Below are positions 16,219-23,138 of a DNA stretch of 39,581 bases, piece by piece. Under the pieces are notes generated by a model. The model was given only the letters and a program-made list of their open reading frames with translations. It made no database searches and was not told the origin of the DNA. The DNA comes from Paraburkholderia piptadeniae (GTDB lineage Bacteria; Pseudomonadota; Gammaproteobacteria; Burkholderiales; Burkholderiaceae), in contig NZ_CYGY02000076.1 of the NCBI RefSeq assembly GCF_900007165.1, positions 1 to 39,581 of the forward strand. Direction: 5' to 3'. Each line of letters opens with the position of its first letter. The stretch's first letter is position 1. A program made the translations under genes and the position numbers.

Positions 16219-17616
16219 TCAGAGATGCGGCATCGTCGACGGCAACTCCGCCGCGTGCTGCGCGAGCGGCTCGCTTTCCATATGCCGCATGCCGTGCGAG
16301 CACAGCAAACGGTACAGCGTCACGCGCGAAATGCCGAGTTCCTGCGCCGCGTCGCCGAGACGCCCGCGATGGCGCAGCAGCGCCAGCTCGATCGCCTGCC
16401 TTTCGGCTGCCTCGCGCGCCTGCGCGAGCGAGACGGGAACGATTTCGACGTATTCCGCGAGTTCGAGATCGCGCGCCGTGATCGCGCGGCCTTCCGACAT
16501 CACGATCGCGCGCCGCACGCGGTTGATCAGTTCGCGCACGTTGCCCGGCCAGCTGTAGTTGTGAAGCGCGGCGATCGCATCGGGTGCAAAGCCGCGCAGC
16601 CGGCGGCTCGCATCTTTCCTGAAACGCTCGAGCATATGCCGCGCGAGCAGCTCGATGTCCTTGCCGCGCGCGCGCAGCGGCGGCTCGTCGATCTGCAGCA
16701 CGCACAGGCGGTGATACAGGTCCGAGCGGAACCGCCCTTCGATCATCGCCGTGTTCATGTCGACGTGAGTCGCGGAGATGATCCGCACGTCGACTTCGAT
16801 CGCGCCGTGTCCGCCCAGCCGCTCGACCTTGCGCTCCTGCAGGAAACGCAGCAGGCTCGCCTGGCTTTCGAGCGGCAGATCGCCGATTTCGTCGAGGAAC
16901 AGCGTGCCACCGTTCGCCGCTTCCACGCGGCCGATCTTGCGCTGGTTCGCGCCCGTGAACGCGCCGCGCTCGTAGCCGAACAGCTCCGATTGCAGCAGAT
17001 GCGGCGGAATCGCGCCGCAGTTGATCGGGATGAACGGCGCGTTGCGGCGCGCCGAGCGCTCGTGGATCGCGACGGCCGTCAGCTCCTTGCCCGTGCCCGA
17101 TTCGCCTGAGATGAAGACGGGCGCGTCCGTCATCGCGACCTTGCGGATCGAGCGGAAGAGCGCGAGCATCGCGTCGCACGAACCGACCATCTCGCCCTCG
17201 GAGCCGCCCGGCGATCCGTCGTTCGACGCCGGCTCGCCGAGCGAGACCATCCCATATGCATGCCCGACGGAATCGACGATCCGGTCGCCCGAGTAAGGCA
17301 CGGTCACGTAATCGAAACAGTAGTCGCGCACGAGCCGGCGCAACGCGGCGTCCTGCAGCTGGCCGGCCATCGTGGTCGCGACCCAGCCGACGTTGGGCAT
17401 CGTCAGGCAGGACTCGAATGCGGCGATTTCGTGCTGCTGGAAGCAACTCGACAGGTCGAGCAGACCGCCCGCCGCCATCCCCGAACGCACGGCGCGGCGC
17501 GCATCCCGCGCCGAGCCCACGACTTCGACATGCCAGCCGCGCTCATGAAAACGCGTGTTCAACTCGGCGCTGGGATCTCTTGATACGTATATCAGTTGCC
17601 GTGTGGCGGATTCCAT
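16219..17616 (-). CDS. VpsR-like sigma-54-dependent activator, divergent from the amyloid operon
   Basis: A 465-residue enhancer-binding protein. Residues 8-125 form a VpsR-type receiver-like domain with an Asp (D54 in GGLLDLSS) about where the VpsR phospho-site falls. The AAA+ domain (about 143-375) has Walker A GESGTGKE (171-178), an intact GAFTGA loop (218-223), Walker B LFLDEI (239-244) and an arginine-finger stretch FRSDLYHRL. A Fis-type HTH lies at about 406-440. The intact GAFTGA predicts true sigma-54 activation, unlike VpsR itself. VpsR binds c-di-GMP; whether this protein does is inference. It is closely similar to the regulator at 24630. It is divergent from the amyloid operon, so it probably drives that promoter. 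Confidence 0.9.
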   Translation of the reverse strand: MESATRQLIYVSRDPSAELNTRFHERGWHVEVVGSARDARRAVRSGMAAGGLLDLSSCFQQHEIAAFESCLTMPNVGWVATTMAGQLQDAALRRLVRDYCFDYVTVPYSGDRIVDSVGHAYGMVSLGEPASNDGSPGGSEGEMVGSCDAMLALFRSIRKVAMTDAPVFISGESGTGKELTAVAIHERSARRNAPFIPINCGAIPPHLLQSELFGYERGAFTGANQRKIGRVEAANGGTLFLDEIGDLPLESQASLLRFLQERKVERLGGHGAIEVDVRIISATHVDMNTAMIEGRFRSDLYHRLCVLQIDEPPLRARGKDIELLARHMLERFRKDASRRLRGFAPDAIAALHNYSWPGNVRELINRVRRAIVMSEGRAITARDLELAEYVEIVPVSLAQAREAAERQAIELALLRHRGRLGDAAQELGISRVTLYRLLCSHGMRHMESEPLAQHAAELPSTMPHL

Positions 17617-18120
17617 TATTCAGATCCTCTCGTCAACGAACGTTAAGGATGACGGCATGTGCTGATCTGTATTTAGCTTTCAGGCACGCCTATTCGCACG
17701 GGATTCGCAAACAGCGAAAACCGAACGGCCATTCCATTCCGTACGGACAGCTGATCCCCGAAAAACGGCGCGTGTATTGAAACGACCCAGTAGTGGGCTT
17801 TTTAAAATCGTGTGCTGTGGATGAGAGCTTACTATACGCGCGAGCCGTCGAAAACAAATATGCGAATTAAATCGTCAGGCCTTATGCGGCAAGGGTTTGC
17901 GGGTGTCAGGCAATCTCATGGGACCCGATTAATTCGTCTGGAAGCGCATTCACCATACTTTTTTATCAACGTACTCCCTTCGCGTTGCATTTAACGCACC
18001 GATTTGAAATTCGCGTGTTTTTGGGTGAGGTTTCAGAGCTGAAACGTTTACGGCCGATTTTCAGCAGCGGGAGGCGGATCGATTTTGGCCCGACCAATCG
18101 CATCAATGGGTTCGCACGGA
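17617..18120. promoter_or_regulatory. Long control region of the amyloid operon
   Basis: This divergent intergenic region is markedly more AT-rich than its surroundings in parts (about 17800-18050). It has no supportable gene. It contains several dyads: TTCGC-N5-GCGAA (17704-17718), the palindrome TCCGTACGGA (17738-17747) and GTTTCA-GAGC-TGAAAC (18030-18045). The length and the distance from the sigma-54 promoter fit a region that loops to bring upstream activator sites to the promoter. A CATGGGACCCGAT at 17918-17930 looks like half of the hairpin repeat but lacks its pairing arm. Confidence 0.5.
18030..18045. promoter_or_regulatory. GTTTCA-N4-TGAAAC dyad, candidate activator site
   Basis: A perfect 6-bp inverted repeat with a 4-bp spacer. 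It lies about 75-90 bp upstream of the sigma-54 -24 element, which is the usual range for an enhancer-binding-protein site. Which regulator binds is not shown by the sequence. Confidence 0.5.
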
Positions 18121-18136
18121 TGGCACATGTTTCGCT
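18121..18136 (+). promoter_or_regulatory. Sigma-54-type promoter of the amyloid operon
   Basis: TGGCACATGTTTCGCT matches the -24/-12 consensus (TGGCAC, then TTGCW), with the essential GG and GC at the correct 12-bp offset and one mismatch (TCGC for TTGC). It lies 28 bp before the ATG at 18164, with AAGGAG (18151-18156) between. Both flanking genes for regulators encode GAFTGA-containing sigma-54 activators, which supports the call. Confidence 0.65.
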
Positions 18137-18163
18137 AAATCTCCCGCACCAAGGAGAGACATC

Positions 18164-18643
18164 ATGCGACTCGTTTTCGGCATCGACTCGAGCCCGATCC
18201 GGCGACTGCCAGCCAGCGCCGCCCTGTGCGTCGCGCTCGCTCTCGTCGCGCTCCCGGCAGGCGTGAGCGCGCAGGAATCCGTCACGCTGGAGCCGCTCGC
18301 AACGGCAGCGCAACCGACGCCTGATTCCGCGGATGAAACGTTTGCGACCACCAATGCCGGCGCGGGCCCCGAATCAGCGACGGAAGACGACTCGACTCGT
18401 GCGCAGGTAATCGACGAACCCGCCGACGGCGCCGCGACGAGCAACGTCGCGCTCGACGATCAGGTGCTGTCGCGCCAGCGTGGCGGCGCGGCAGGCATGG
18501 TGATGGTCGCGGCGACGCCGCAGTTGGCACGCGGCAATAGCGTGACGCTGTGGGACGAGATCGCGCCGCCATCGCCGCTGCCCATCCCCGTCGACGCCGC
18601 GCGCGCCGCGCAAGGCAACGTAGCGAACTACCAGCGGAAGTAG
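18164..18643 (+). CDS. Exported protein with a double-glycine leader motif, first gene of the amyloid operon
   Basis: A 159-residue protein of no family I recognise. The signal peptide ends near residue 36 (VSA before QESVT). A long acidic, disordered-looking part runs from about 40 to 95. Residues 97-108 read LDDQVLSRQRGG: Leu at -12, Leu at -7 and Gly-Gly at -2/-1 match the leader motif recognised by C39 peptidases. The remaining 51 residues (from AAGMVMV) would be the released piece. The operon also encodes an exported C39 peptidase (21491), so cleavage in the periplasm is a specific hypothesis. By position it could stand in for FapA, the Fap chaperone, but I see no sequence reason. It has a strong Shine-Dalgarno sequence, AAGGAG. 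Confidence 0.8.
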   Translation: MRLVFGIDSSPIRRLPASAALCVALALVALPAGVSAQESVTLEPLATAAQPTPDSADETFATTNAGAGPESATEDDSTRAQVIDEPADGAATSNVALDDQVLSRQRGGAAGMVMVAATPQLARGNSVTLWDEIAPPSPLPIPVDAARAAQGNVANYQRK

Positions 18644-18730
18644 GAAACGCAGCAATGCAGCACCCGTAGCACCGAAAGCGCAACAAAGAGCAGGCAAAGT
18701 GTTTCGGACTCCGTATCGGGAGCAAGCAAA

Positions 18731-19234
18731 ATGATCGCTTCATTGGCGACGCTGTACAGCCGCGCAACGCGCGCGACTACCCTGGCCGCACTCGTCGGCG
18801 CATCCGCCGCCGGCTTCGCGGGCGAGGCAGCCGCTCAGGTGGTGAATCCCGGCGATATCGTCGTCGAGAGGGAGGTCACGCCGCGCATCGCGTATGACCC
18901 GGTGCCGAGGGACCAGGACCCCGTGACCTCGCGTGTCTCGACCTTCCCTGCCAACACCTTCAACCCGACGATGGCGCAAGTCGCCTCGGACGCCGACCTG
19001 ACCAACGCGCACGGCTCGACGGGTCTCGACAGGAACGTCGCCGGCAACGCGGGCTTGCAGGCCGTCACCCGCATCCTGACGGGCAGCACCACGAACAATA
19101 ACGTCGCGCTCAACTCCGGCGGCATCGGGCAACCGGCGCCGGGGCTCGGCGGCAGCATCTCGGCGTCAGTGACGGGCGCGCTCGCGCCGCTATCGACGGC
19201 GCTGGGCGGCGCGCTCGGAGGGCTCAACAAATGA
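18731..19234 (+). CDS. Small exported protein of the amyloid operon, unrecognised
   Basis: A 167-residue exported protein; the signal peptide ends near residue 35 (AAA before QVVNP). The mature part begins with a Pro/charged stretch (NPGDIVVEREVTPRIAYDPV), passes through an Asn/Thr/Ser/Gly-rich middle with no cysteines, and ends in a Gly/Ala/Leu tail (LGGALGGLNK). It has no Fap-type repeat. GGGAG at 18718-18722 serves as Shine-Dalgarno. Its stop overlaps the start of the next gene (ATGA), so the two are translationally coupled. Possible roles are FapA-like chaperone or minor fibre component; this is inferred only from position and size. Confidence 0.8.
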   Translation: MIASLATLYSRATRATTLAALVGASAAGFAGEAAAQVVNPGDIVVEREVTPRIAYDPVPRDQDPVTSRVSTFPANTFNPTMAQVASDADLTNAHGSTGLDRNVAGNAGLQAVTRILTGSTTNNNVALNSGGIGQPAPGLGGSISASVTGALAPLSTALGGALGGLNK

Positions 19235-19899
19235 CCGCGCTCTTTCGTTCGCCATTGCAGGTCCGGCGCATCGCGGCGCACGCCGGCGTCGCGGCCTTCG
19301 CGCTCGTCGGGCTTGTCGCAATGCACGCCGCCTGCGCGCAACAGATGCCGCAACAGTTGCCGCAACAGACACCCCGTGTGACGGGCGACGCGGGCATCGC
19401 GACGGGCGTCGGCGTCGGCGCGACGGGTGCGCTCACGGTGAACCAGGCGGCTGGCCTGAACAACGCGCAGCTCAACCAGTTGACGATCTCGAACGGCGAC
19501 GCCGCCGGCAACGACAACGCCGGCGTGCAGAGCGCCGGCGCGCGGGCCCGCGTGCCGAGCGCGCGCGCGTCGATCGAAGGCAACGCATTTTCGAATACGT
19601 CCGGAGCGGTGATGGTGAACCAGTCTGCGGGCGCAGGGAATCTCCAGCGCAACAGTGTGCAGCTCGGCACTGCGGCGCCAGGGGTCGAGGCTGTCTCGGA
19701 TGGCGTGCTGTCCGCGGCGGCCGCGAAGAACGGCGGTCAGGGTCAAGCGATCGGGGTTCAGACCGTGCGCGAGACCAGCATCTCCAACGACGCCTTCAAG
19801 AGCGTCAACGGAATCGTGCAGATCAACCAGACTGCCGGCGCCGGTAATGCCACGGCAAACAGTTTTGTGCTCCGTCCCCCGGCGGGCACTCTTTTCTAA
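19231..19899 (+). CDS. FapB-like amyloid repeat protein (candidate nucleator)
   Basis: A 222-residue exported protein whose signal peptide ends near residue 36. It carries three imperfect repeats at about residues 65-86, 123-144 and 192-213: TGALTVNQAAGLNNAQLNQL, SGAVMVNQSAGAGNLQRNSV and NGIVQINQTAGAGNATANSF. The shared pattern VNQxAGxxNxxxN, with linkers of about 36-48 residues, is the arrangement of Fap fibre proteins. FapB in Pseudomonas is the smaller subunit thought to nucleate FapC; length and gene order fit that. The C-terminal CxxC of Pseudomonas Fap subunits is missing. It is translationally coupled to the gene before. Confidence 0.82.
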   Translation: MTALFRSPLQVRRIAAHAGVAAFALVGLVAMHAACAQQMPQQLPQQTPRVTGDAGIATGVGVGATGALTVNQAAGLNNAQLNQLTISNGDAAGNDNAGVQSAGARARVPSARASIEGNAFSNTSGAVMVNQSAGAGNLQRNSVQLGTAAPGVEAVSDGVLSAAAAKNGGQGQAIGVQTVRETSISNDAFKSVNGIVQINQTAGAGNATANSFVLRPPAGTLF

Positions 19900-19927
19900 C
19901 TGACCACAACGAGTATCGGAGCGAAAC

Positions 19928-21319
19928 ATGAAGCGCACTCTCATTACAGCAGCCGTCCTCGCAGCCGCTTCCTCCAGCGTCTTCGCGAGCCCGCTGAAGA
20001 ACCCGTTCATCTTCAACGCGACGCTGGTGGGCGAAGCCGTAGGCATCGAAGGGTTCGTCACGCTGTACGGCTGCGTAGGCGTCTCCAGCACGGCGGGCGC
20101 CGTCGTCAACAACACGCAGCATGCTTACGCGAACGCATCGCTGAGCCCGAACGCGCAAACGTACACGTCCGGCTTCGTGACGACGCGGATCAACAACAGC
20201 TACGACTCCGTGAAGGGCGGCGGCTACGCGTGGGCCACGGTGTCGACGTCGCACTCGTCCTCGTCGTATCGCGCCCAGGGCTTCCAGGAATCGTCCAGCT
20301 ATAAGTACGCGAACCAGAGCAGCTCGATCAAGGGCGGCGGCTTCGAGTTCAGCGCGCAGGCGGCCGAGATCAACGGCAGCTTCAGCCATGACAGCCAGAA
20401 CGCCGGCGGCCATATCTCGGCGGGCGGCCATGCGGGCGGCAGCTATGAGTACGCGTCGTTCAACACTCCGCACTTCGGCTTCGGCGAAGCGCATGTGCAA
20501 GGCGGCTTCTCCGCCGGCTACAAAGAGTCCAGCTACAGCAACAGCAACCACCTGTCGGGCGCATTCGGCGCGGTGGAAGGCTCGGGCCAGGGCAAGGTAT
20601 GGGGCTTCGAGGCCAACCAGGGTTCCGGTTATCAGGCTTTTCGCGAGCAGTCGAGCGGCTATGAAGTCGAGAAGTCGAAGACTCACGACAGCGTAGCGGC
20701 GCAATGGGGCTTCAGCTCGACGGTAGACAGGACGGATGTCGACGTGTACGGCAGGGTCACGGAGCACATCAACACGCAGAAGGCGGGCAACCTGACGGCG
20801 ACGACGGGCGCGGACGCCGCGCAGAACGTCAGCGGCAACATCGGCGTGAACATCGCGGAAGGCGTGAACAACGCGCAGAGCAACGACGCCGCGCTCGCTT
20901 CCGTCGATGCCGGCAATGTGTTCGGCAACGCACAGGTCTTCAACGATCAGAGCTCGAGTGGCCGCGCGAACATCAACAACTTCAAGGTGAACGCATCGGT
21001 CGGCGACAACTCGCTGCAGTACGCATCGGGCAACGTCGGCGTGAACGTCGCGTCGGGCATCAGCAACGTGCAGAACAACAGCATGGCCGCTTCGACGTCG
21101 ACGGTCTCGCGCAACCATGCCAACGCGGCGATGGTCGCCACGGATGAATCGTCGCAGTCGGCGGGCGTGTCGTTCTACGGTTCGTTCGAAGGCACGGCGA
21201 TGCTCGGCGCGGGCGCGCTGAGCCACGCGACCGGCAACATCGGCGTGAACATCGCGGGCGGCGCGGGCAACGTGCAGCACAACGGCCTCGCGATCGCTTC
21301 GATGAACACGAGCCACTAA
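19928..21319 (+). CDS. FapC-like major amyloid fibre subunit with a long N-terminal domain
   Basis: A 463-residue exported protein whose signal peptide ends at residue 20 (VFA before SPLKN). The C-terminal part has three Fap repeats at about 301-326, 366-391 and 434-459 (VSGNIGVNIAEGVNNAQSND, ASGNVGVNVASGISNVQNNS, ATGNIGVNIAGGAGNVQHNG), very close to the FapC motif SGNxGVNxAxGxxNxQxN as I remember it. Residues 21-295 are different: a Gly/Ser/Tyr/His-rich region with many SYxS and GGG elements that I do not know from Pseudomonas FapC, which makes this protein nearly twice as long. Only one Cys (residue 49) is present, and there is no C-terminal CxxC. Fibres would form on the cell surface after export through the FapF-like pore. 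Confidence 0.88.
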   Translation: MKRTLITAAVLAAASSSVFASPLKNPFIFNATLVGEAVGIEGFVTLYGCVGVSSTAGAVVNNTQHAYANASLSPNAQTYTSGFVTTRINNSYDSVKGGGYAWATVSTSHSSSSYRAQGFQESSSYKYANQSSSIKGGGFEFSAQAAEINGSFSHDSQNAGGHISAGGHAGGSYEYASFNTPHFGFGEAHVQGGFSAGYKESSYSNSNHLSGAFGAVEGSGQGKVWGFEANQGSGYQAFREQSSGYEVEKSKTHDSVAAQWGFSSTVDRTDVDVYGRVTEHINTQKAGNLTATTGADAAQNVSGNIGVNIAEGVNNAQSNDAALASVDAGNVFGNAQVFNDQSSSGRANINNFKVNASVGDNSLQYASGNVGVNVASGISNVQNNSMAASTSTVSRNHANAAMVATDESSQSAGVSFYGSFEGTAMLGAGALSHATGNIGVNIAGGAGNVQHNGLAIASMNTSH

Positions 21320-21390
21320 ATAGCGGCCACAAGGGGATGCGCCGACGGCCTGAACAGCCGCTGGCGCGACCTGGCAGCAACGATGTTGCA

Positions 21391-21484
21391 TGGGACCCGG
21401 GCAAGTGCTCTGCATGGGGCTGGAGTGAGTGCTAAAGCGCTGACTCCAGCCGACAGCTGAAGCGCTAACCCGGGTCGACAGGAG
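21391..21484 (+). ncRNA. Nested hairpin leader between the FapC-like and FapD genes
   Basis: The outer stem is GACCCGGG-CA-AGTGCT (21394-21409) pairing with AGCGCT-AA-CCCGGGTC (21461-21476). The inner stem is GGCTGGAGT-G-AGTGCT (21418-21433) pairing with AGCGCT-G-ACTCCAGCC (21436-21451). Each AGTGCT/AGCGCT helix includes one G-U pair. It ends in GACAGGAG, whose AGGAG (21480-21484) is the ribosome-binding site six bases before the next ATG. It is the same element type as 11232-11369, but the stem sequences have changed on both arms together. There is no U tract, so it is not a classical terminator. It may set FapC versus FapD-F levels by blocking decay, attenuating transcription or masking the ribosome-binding site. 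Confidence 0.7.
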
Positions 21485-21490
21485 ACCAGC

Positions 21491-22210
21491 ATGTCCCGGT
21501 TCGACCGGTATCCGGCGTTTCGACTCGCCGATGCCGCCGTTGTGTTTGCAACTTGCGCGATGTGTGCGACAGGGCACGCACAGGCGAGCATCGACACGTC
21601 TACCCTCGCAGGTGTTCCGCTAACCAAGACGGTGCATTCGATGAGGGAGCTCCGGTACCGCCATATCGTCAGCCAGCAGTTCGACTACAGCTGCGGCGCA
21701 GCGGCGCTCGCGACCCTCCTCAAGTACGGCTACGGAATCGACATCCCCGAGACGGAGCTGATCCGCCGGATGATGGTGTTCTCCACGCCGGAAGTGGTGG
21801 TCAAGAACGGCTTCTCGATGCTCGACATGAAGAAGTTCGTCGAGACGATCGGGCTGCGGGGGCGCGGCTTCAGGGTCAACACGGATGCGCTGTATCACCT
21901 CCAGATCCCCGTCATGGTTCTGATGAACATCGACGGCTACGAGCACTTCGTGATCGTCAAGCACGCGCAGGACGGTCGCATCTTCATCGCGGACCCCGCT
22001 CTCGGCAATCGCATCCTGCTCGAGGAGGACTTCGCGAAGACGTGGAATGGGCTCGTGTTCGCAGTCGTCGGGAAACCGTTCAGGGAGGATTCCCCGCTGT
22101 TGCAGGACAACGAGTCGCTGGCGCTGCGTTTGCGCGAGCGTGCGCTCGCCAACGGGACGGCCGCGACTCCCTTTGTCGAATATGGCTTGATCAAGGCAGA
22201 CCTGTTCTGA
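21491..22210 (+). CDS. FapD-like exported C39 cysteine peptidase
   Basis: A 239-residue protein with an N-terminal signal peptide (about 31 residues) and one C39 papain-like domain. The triad is visible: Cys68 in DYSCGAAALATLL, His152 in GYEHFVIVK and Asp168 in IADPALG. C39 enzymes usually cut after Gly-Gly leaders as part of ABC exporters. Here, as in Pseudomonas FapD, the domain is free-standing and exported, so it should work in the periplasm. FapD is needed for Fap fibre formation, but its substrate is not settled; the RGG motif of the first gene in this operon is a candidate. The start is fixed by the AGGAG at the foot of the hairpin leader. Confidence 0.9.
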   Translation: MSRFDRYPAFRLADAAVVFATCAMCATGHAQASIDTSTLAGVPLTKTVHSMRELRYRHIVSQQFDYSCGAAALATLLKYGYGIDIPETELIRRMMVFSTPEVVVKNGFSMLDMKKFVETIGLRGRGFRVNTDALYHLQIPVMVLMNIDGYEHFVIVKHAQDGRIFIADPALGNRILLEEDFAKTWNGLVFAVVGKPFREDSPLLQDNESLALRLRERALANGTAATPFVEYGLIKADLF

Positions 22211-22216
22211 CCACCC

Positions 22217-23023
22217 ATGAAGCACTCCCTCTCCCAGCCCGGCCGCACGTGTCTCGCGATTTTGATTGCCACGACGTGCGGCCTCGCGACCAGCGCCTAC
22301 GCCTCGGACCTGACGACGTTCCGCGACGTGGCGCCGGTCGCCATCCAGTGGCAAAGCGTCGGGGACGATGTGCTCGCCCAGCAGACCGGAAAAGGCGCGG
22401 GCGGACAGATGATCTCCGGTTTCGTATTGAACGTGCTTTCGCAATGGCAGTTGCCGAATGGCGCCAATGCGCTCGCGCAAGGCAGTCTTTCCGTTGCGCA
22501 CGATGCGGCGAACGCGCTGACGGCCAACGTCAGCACGCTCGCGAGCGTCACCGACGGCCACGGCAATCCGGGCGCGAACCCGCATGCCCACGCCGGCGGC
22601 GGACAAAGCATCTCCGTCAACGGCGTATCGCAGGTCACGCAGGTAGCGGGCGATCGCAACGCCGGCTTCAACACAGCGCAGATCGACTTCGACAACACTC
22701 CGCAACTGCTGGCGGGCGGCGCGAATGCGCAGGCCGCATCGGCATCGAACGCGGCGGGCACCATCAAGGCGGGCATCGCGTTCGGCAACGGCGGCGTGAC
22801 CGTGGCGCTGCAGACACCCGCCGGCATCGCATCGCAAACCATCGTGCCCGGCAACGCGCAACAGGCGGGCGCAATCGCACAACTGCTGCAGATCGCAGGC
22901 AATAACCAGCAAGTCGCCAACCAGTTGCAGCTCTCCTTGCAGACGGCGCCGATGTCGTCCGCGATGCTGCGCCAGGCAGGCGTCCTACAAGCCCTGCAAA
23001 ACGCACTTGGTTCAAGGAGATGA
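22217..23023 (+). CDS. FapE-like exported protein
   Basis: A 268-residue exported protein; the signal peptide ends near residue 29 (AYA before SDLTT). It is rich in Ala, Gln, Asn and Gly. Around residues 134-150 it has one Fap-like element (VNGVSQVTQVAGDRNAGFNT), and the C-terminal part is helical-looking and Gln/Leu-rich. Position between the C39 peptidase and the FapF-like pore is that of FapE, a minor component found in purified Pseudomonas fibres. Sequence support for FapE is modest, so the call rests mainly on gene order, size and the single repeat-like motif. It begins only 6 bp after the peptidase stop. Confidence 0.72.
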   Translation: MKHSLSQPGRTCLAILIATTCGLATSAYASDLTTFRDVAPVAIQWQSVGDDVLAQQTGKGAGGQMISGFVLNVLSQWQLPNGANALAQGSLSVAHDAANALTANVSTLASVTDGHGNPGANPHAHAGGGQSISVNGVSQVTQVAGDRNAGFNTAQIDFDNTPQLLAGGANAQAASASNAAGTIKAGIAFGNGGVTVALQTPAGIASQTIVPGNAQQAGAIAQLLQIAGNNQQVANQLQLSLQTAPMSSAMLRQAGVLQALQNALGSRR

Positions 23024-23138
23024 AGGCAGGCCGCCACCTGCTGGCTTTATTTCACCAGGAGGAAAAGTCGCGACGAAATGCGGCAGCGCAAAGCACAAGA
23101 ACCAGCCAAGCGCTGCCAGTTTCACCGGGGGAACAACA

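Noticed and set aside
17683..17698. GGCACGCCTATTCGCA as a second sigma-54 promoter
   Set aside because: The GG to GC distance is one base too long, and the first T of TGGCAC is missing.
17786..17803. CCCA-GTAG-TGGG-CTTTTT as an intrinsic terminator
   Set aside because: The stem is only 4 bp and no gene ends just upstream.
17888..17901. GGCAAGGGTTTGCG as a sigma-54 promoter
   Set aside because: The GG to GC distance is one base too short.
17918..17935. CATGGGACCCGATTAA as a third copy of the hairpin leader
   Set aside because: Only the left arm is present; no matching CGGGTC arm, AGCGCT helix or downstream ribosome-binding site. It may be a chance match or a worn remnant.
18525..18541. TGGCACGCGGCAATAGC inside the first amyloid-operon gene as an internal sigma-54 promoter
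   Set aside because: It has a good -24 element but no TTGC-type -12 element.
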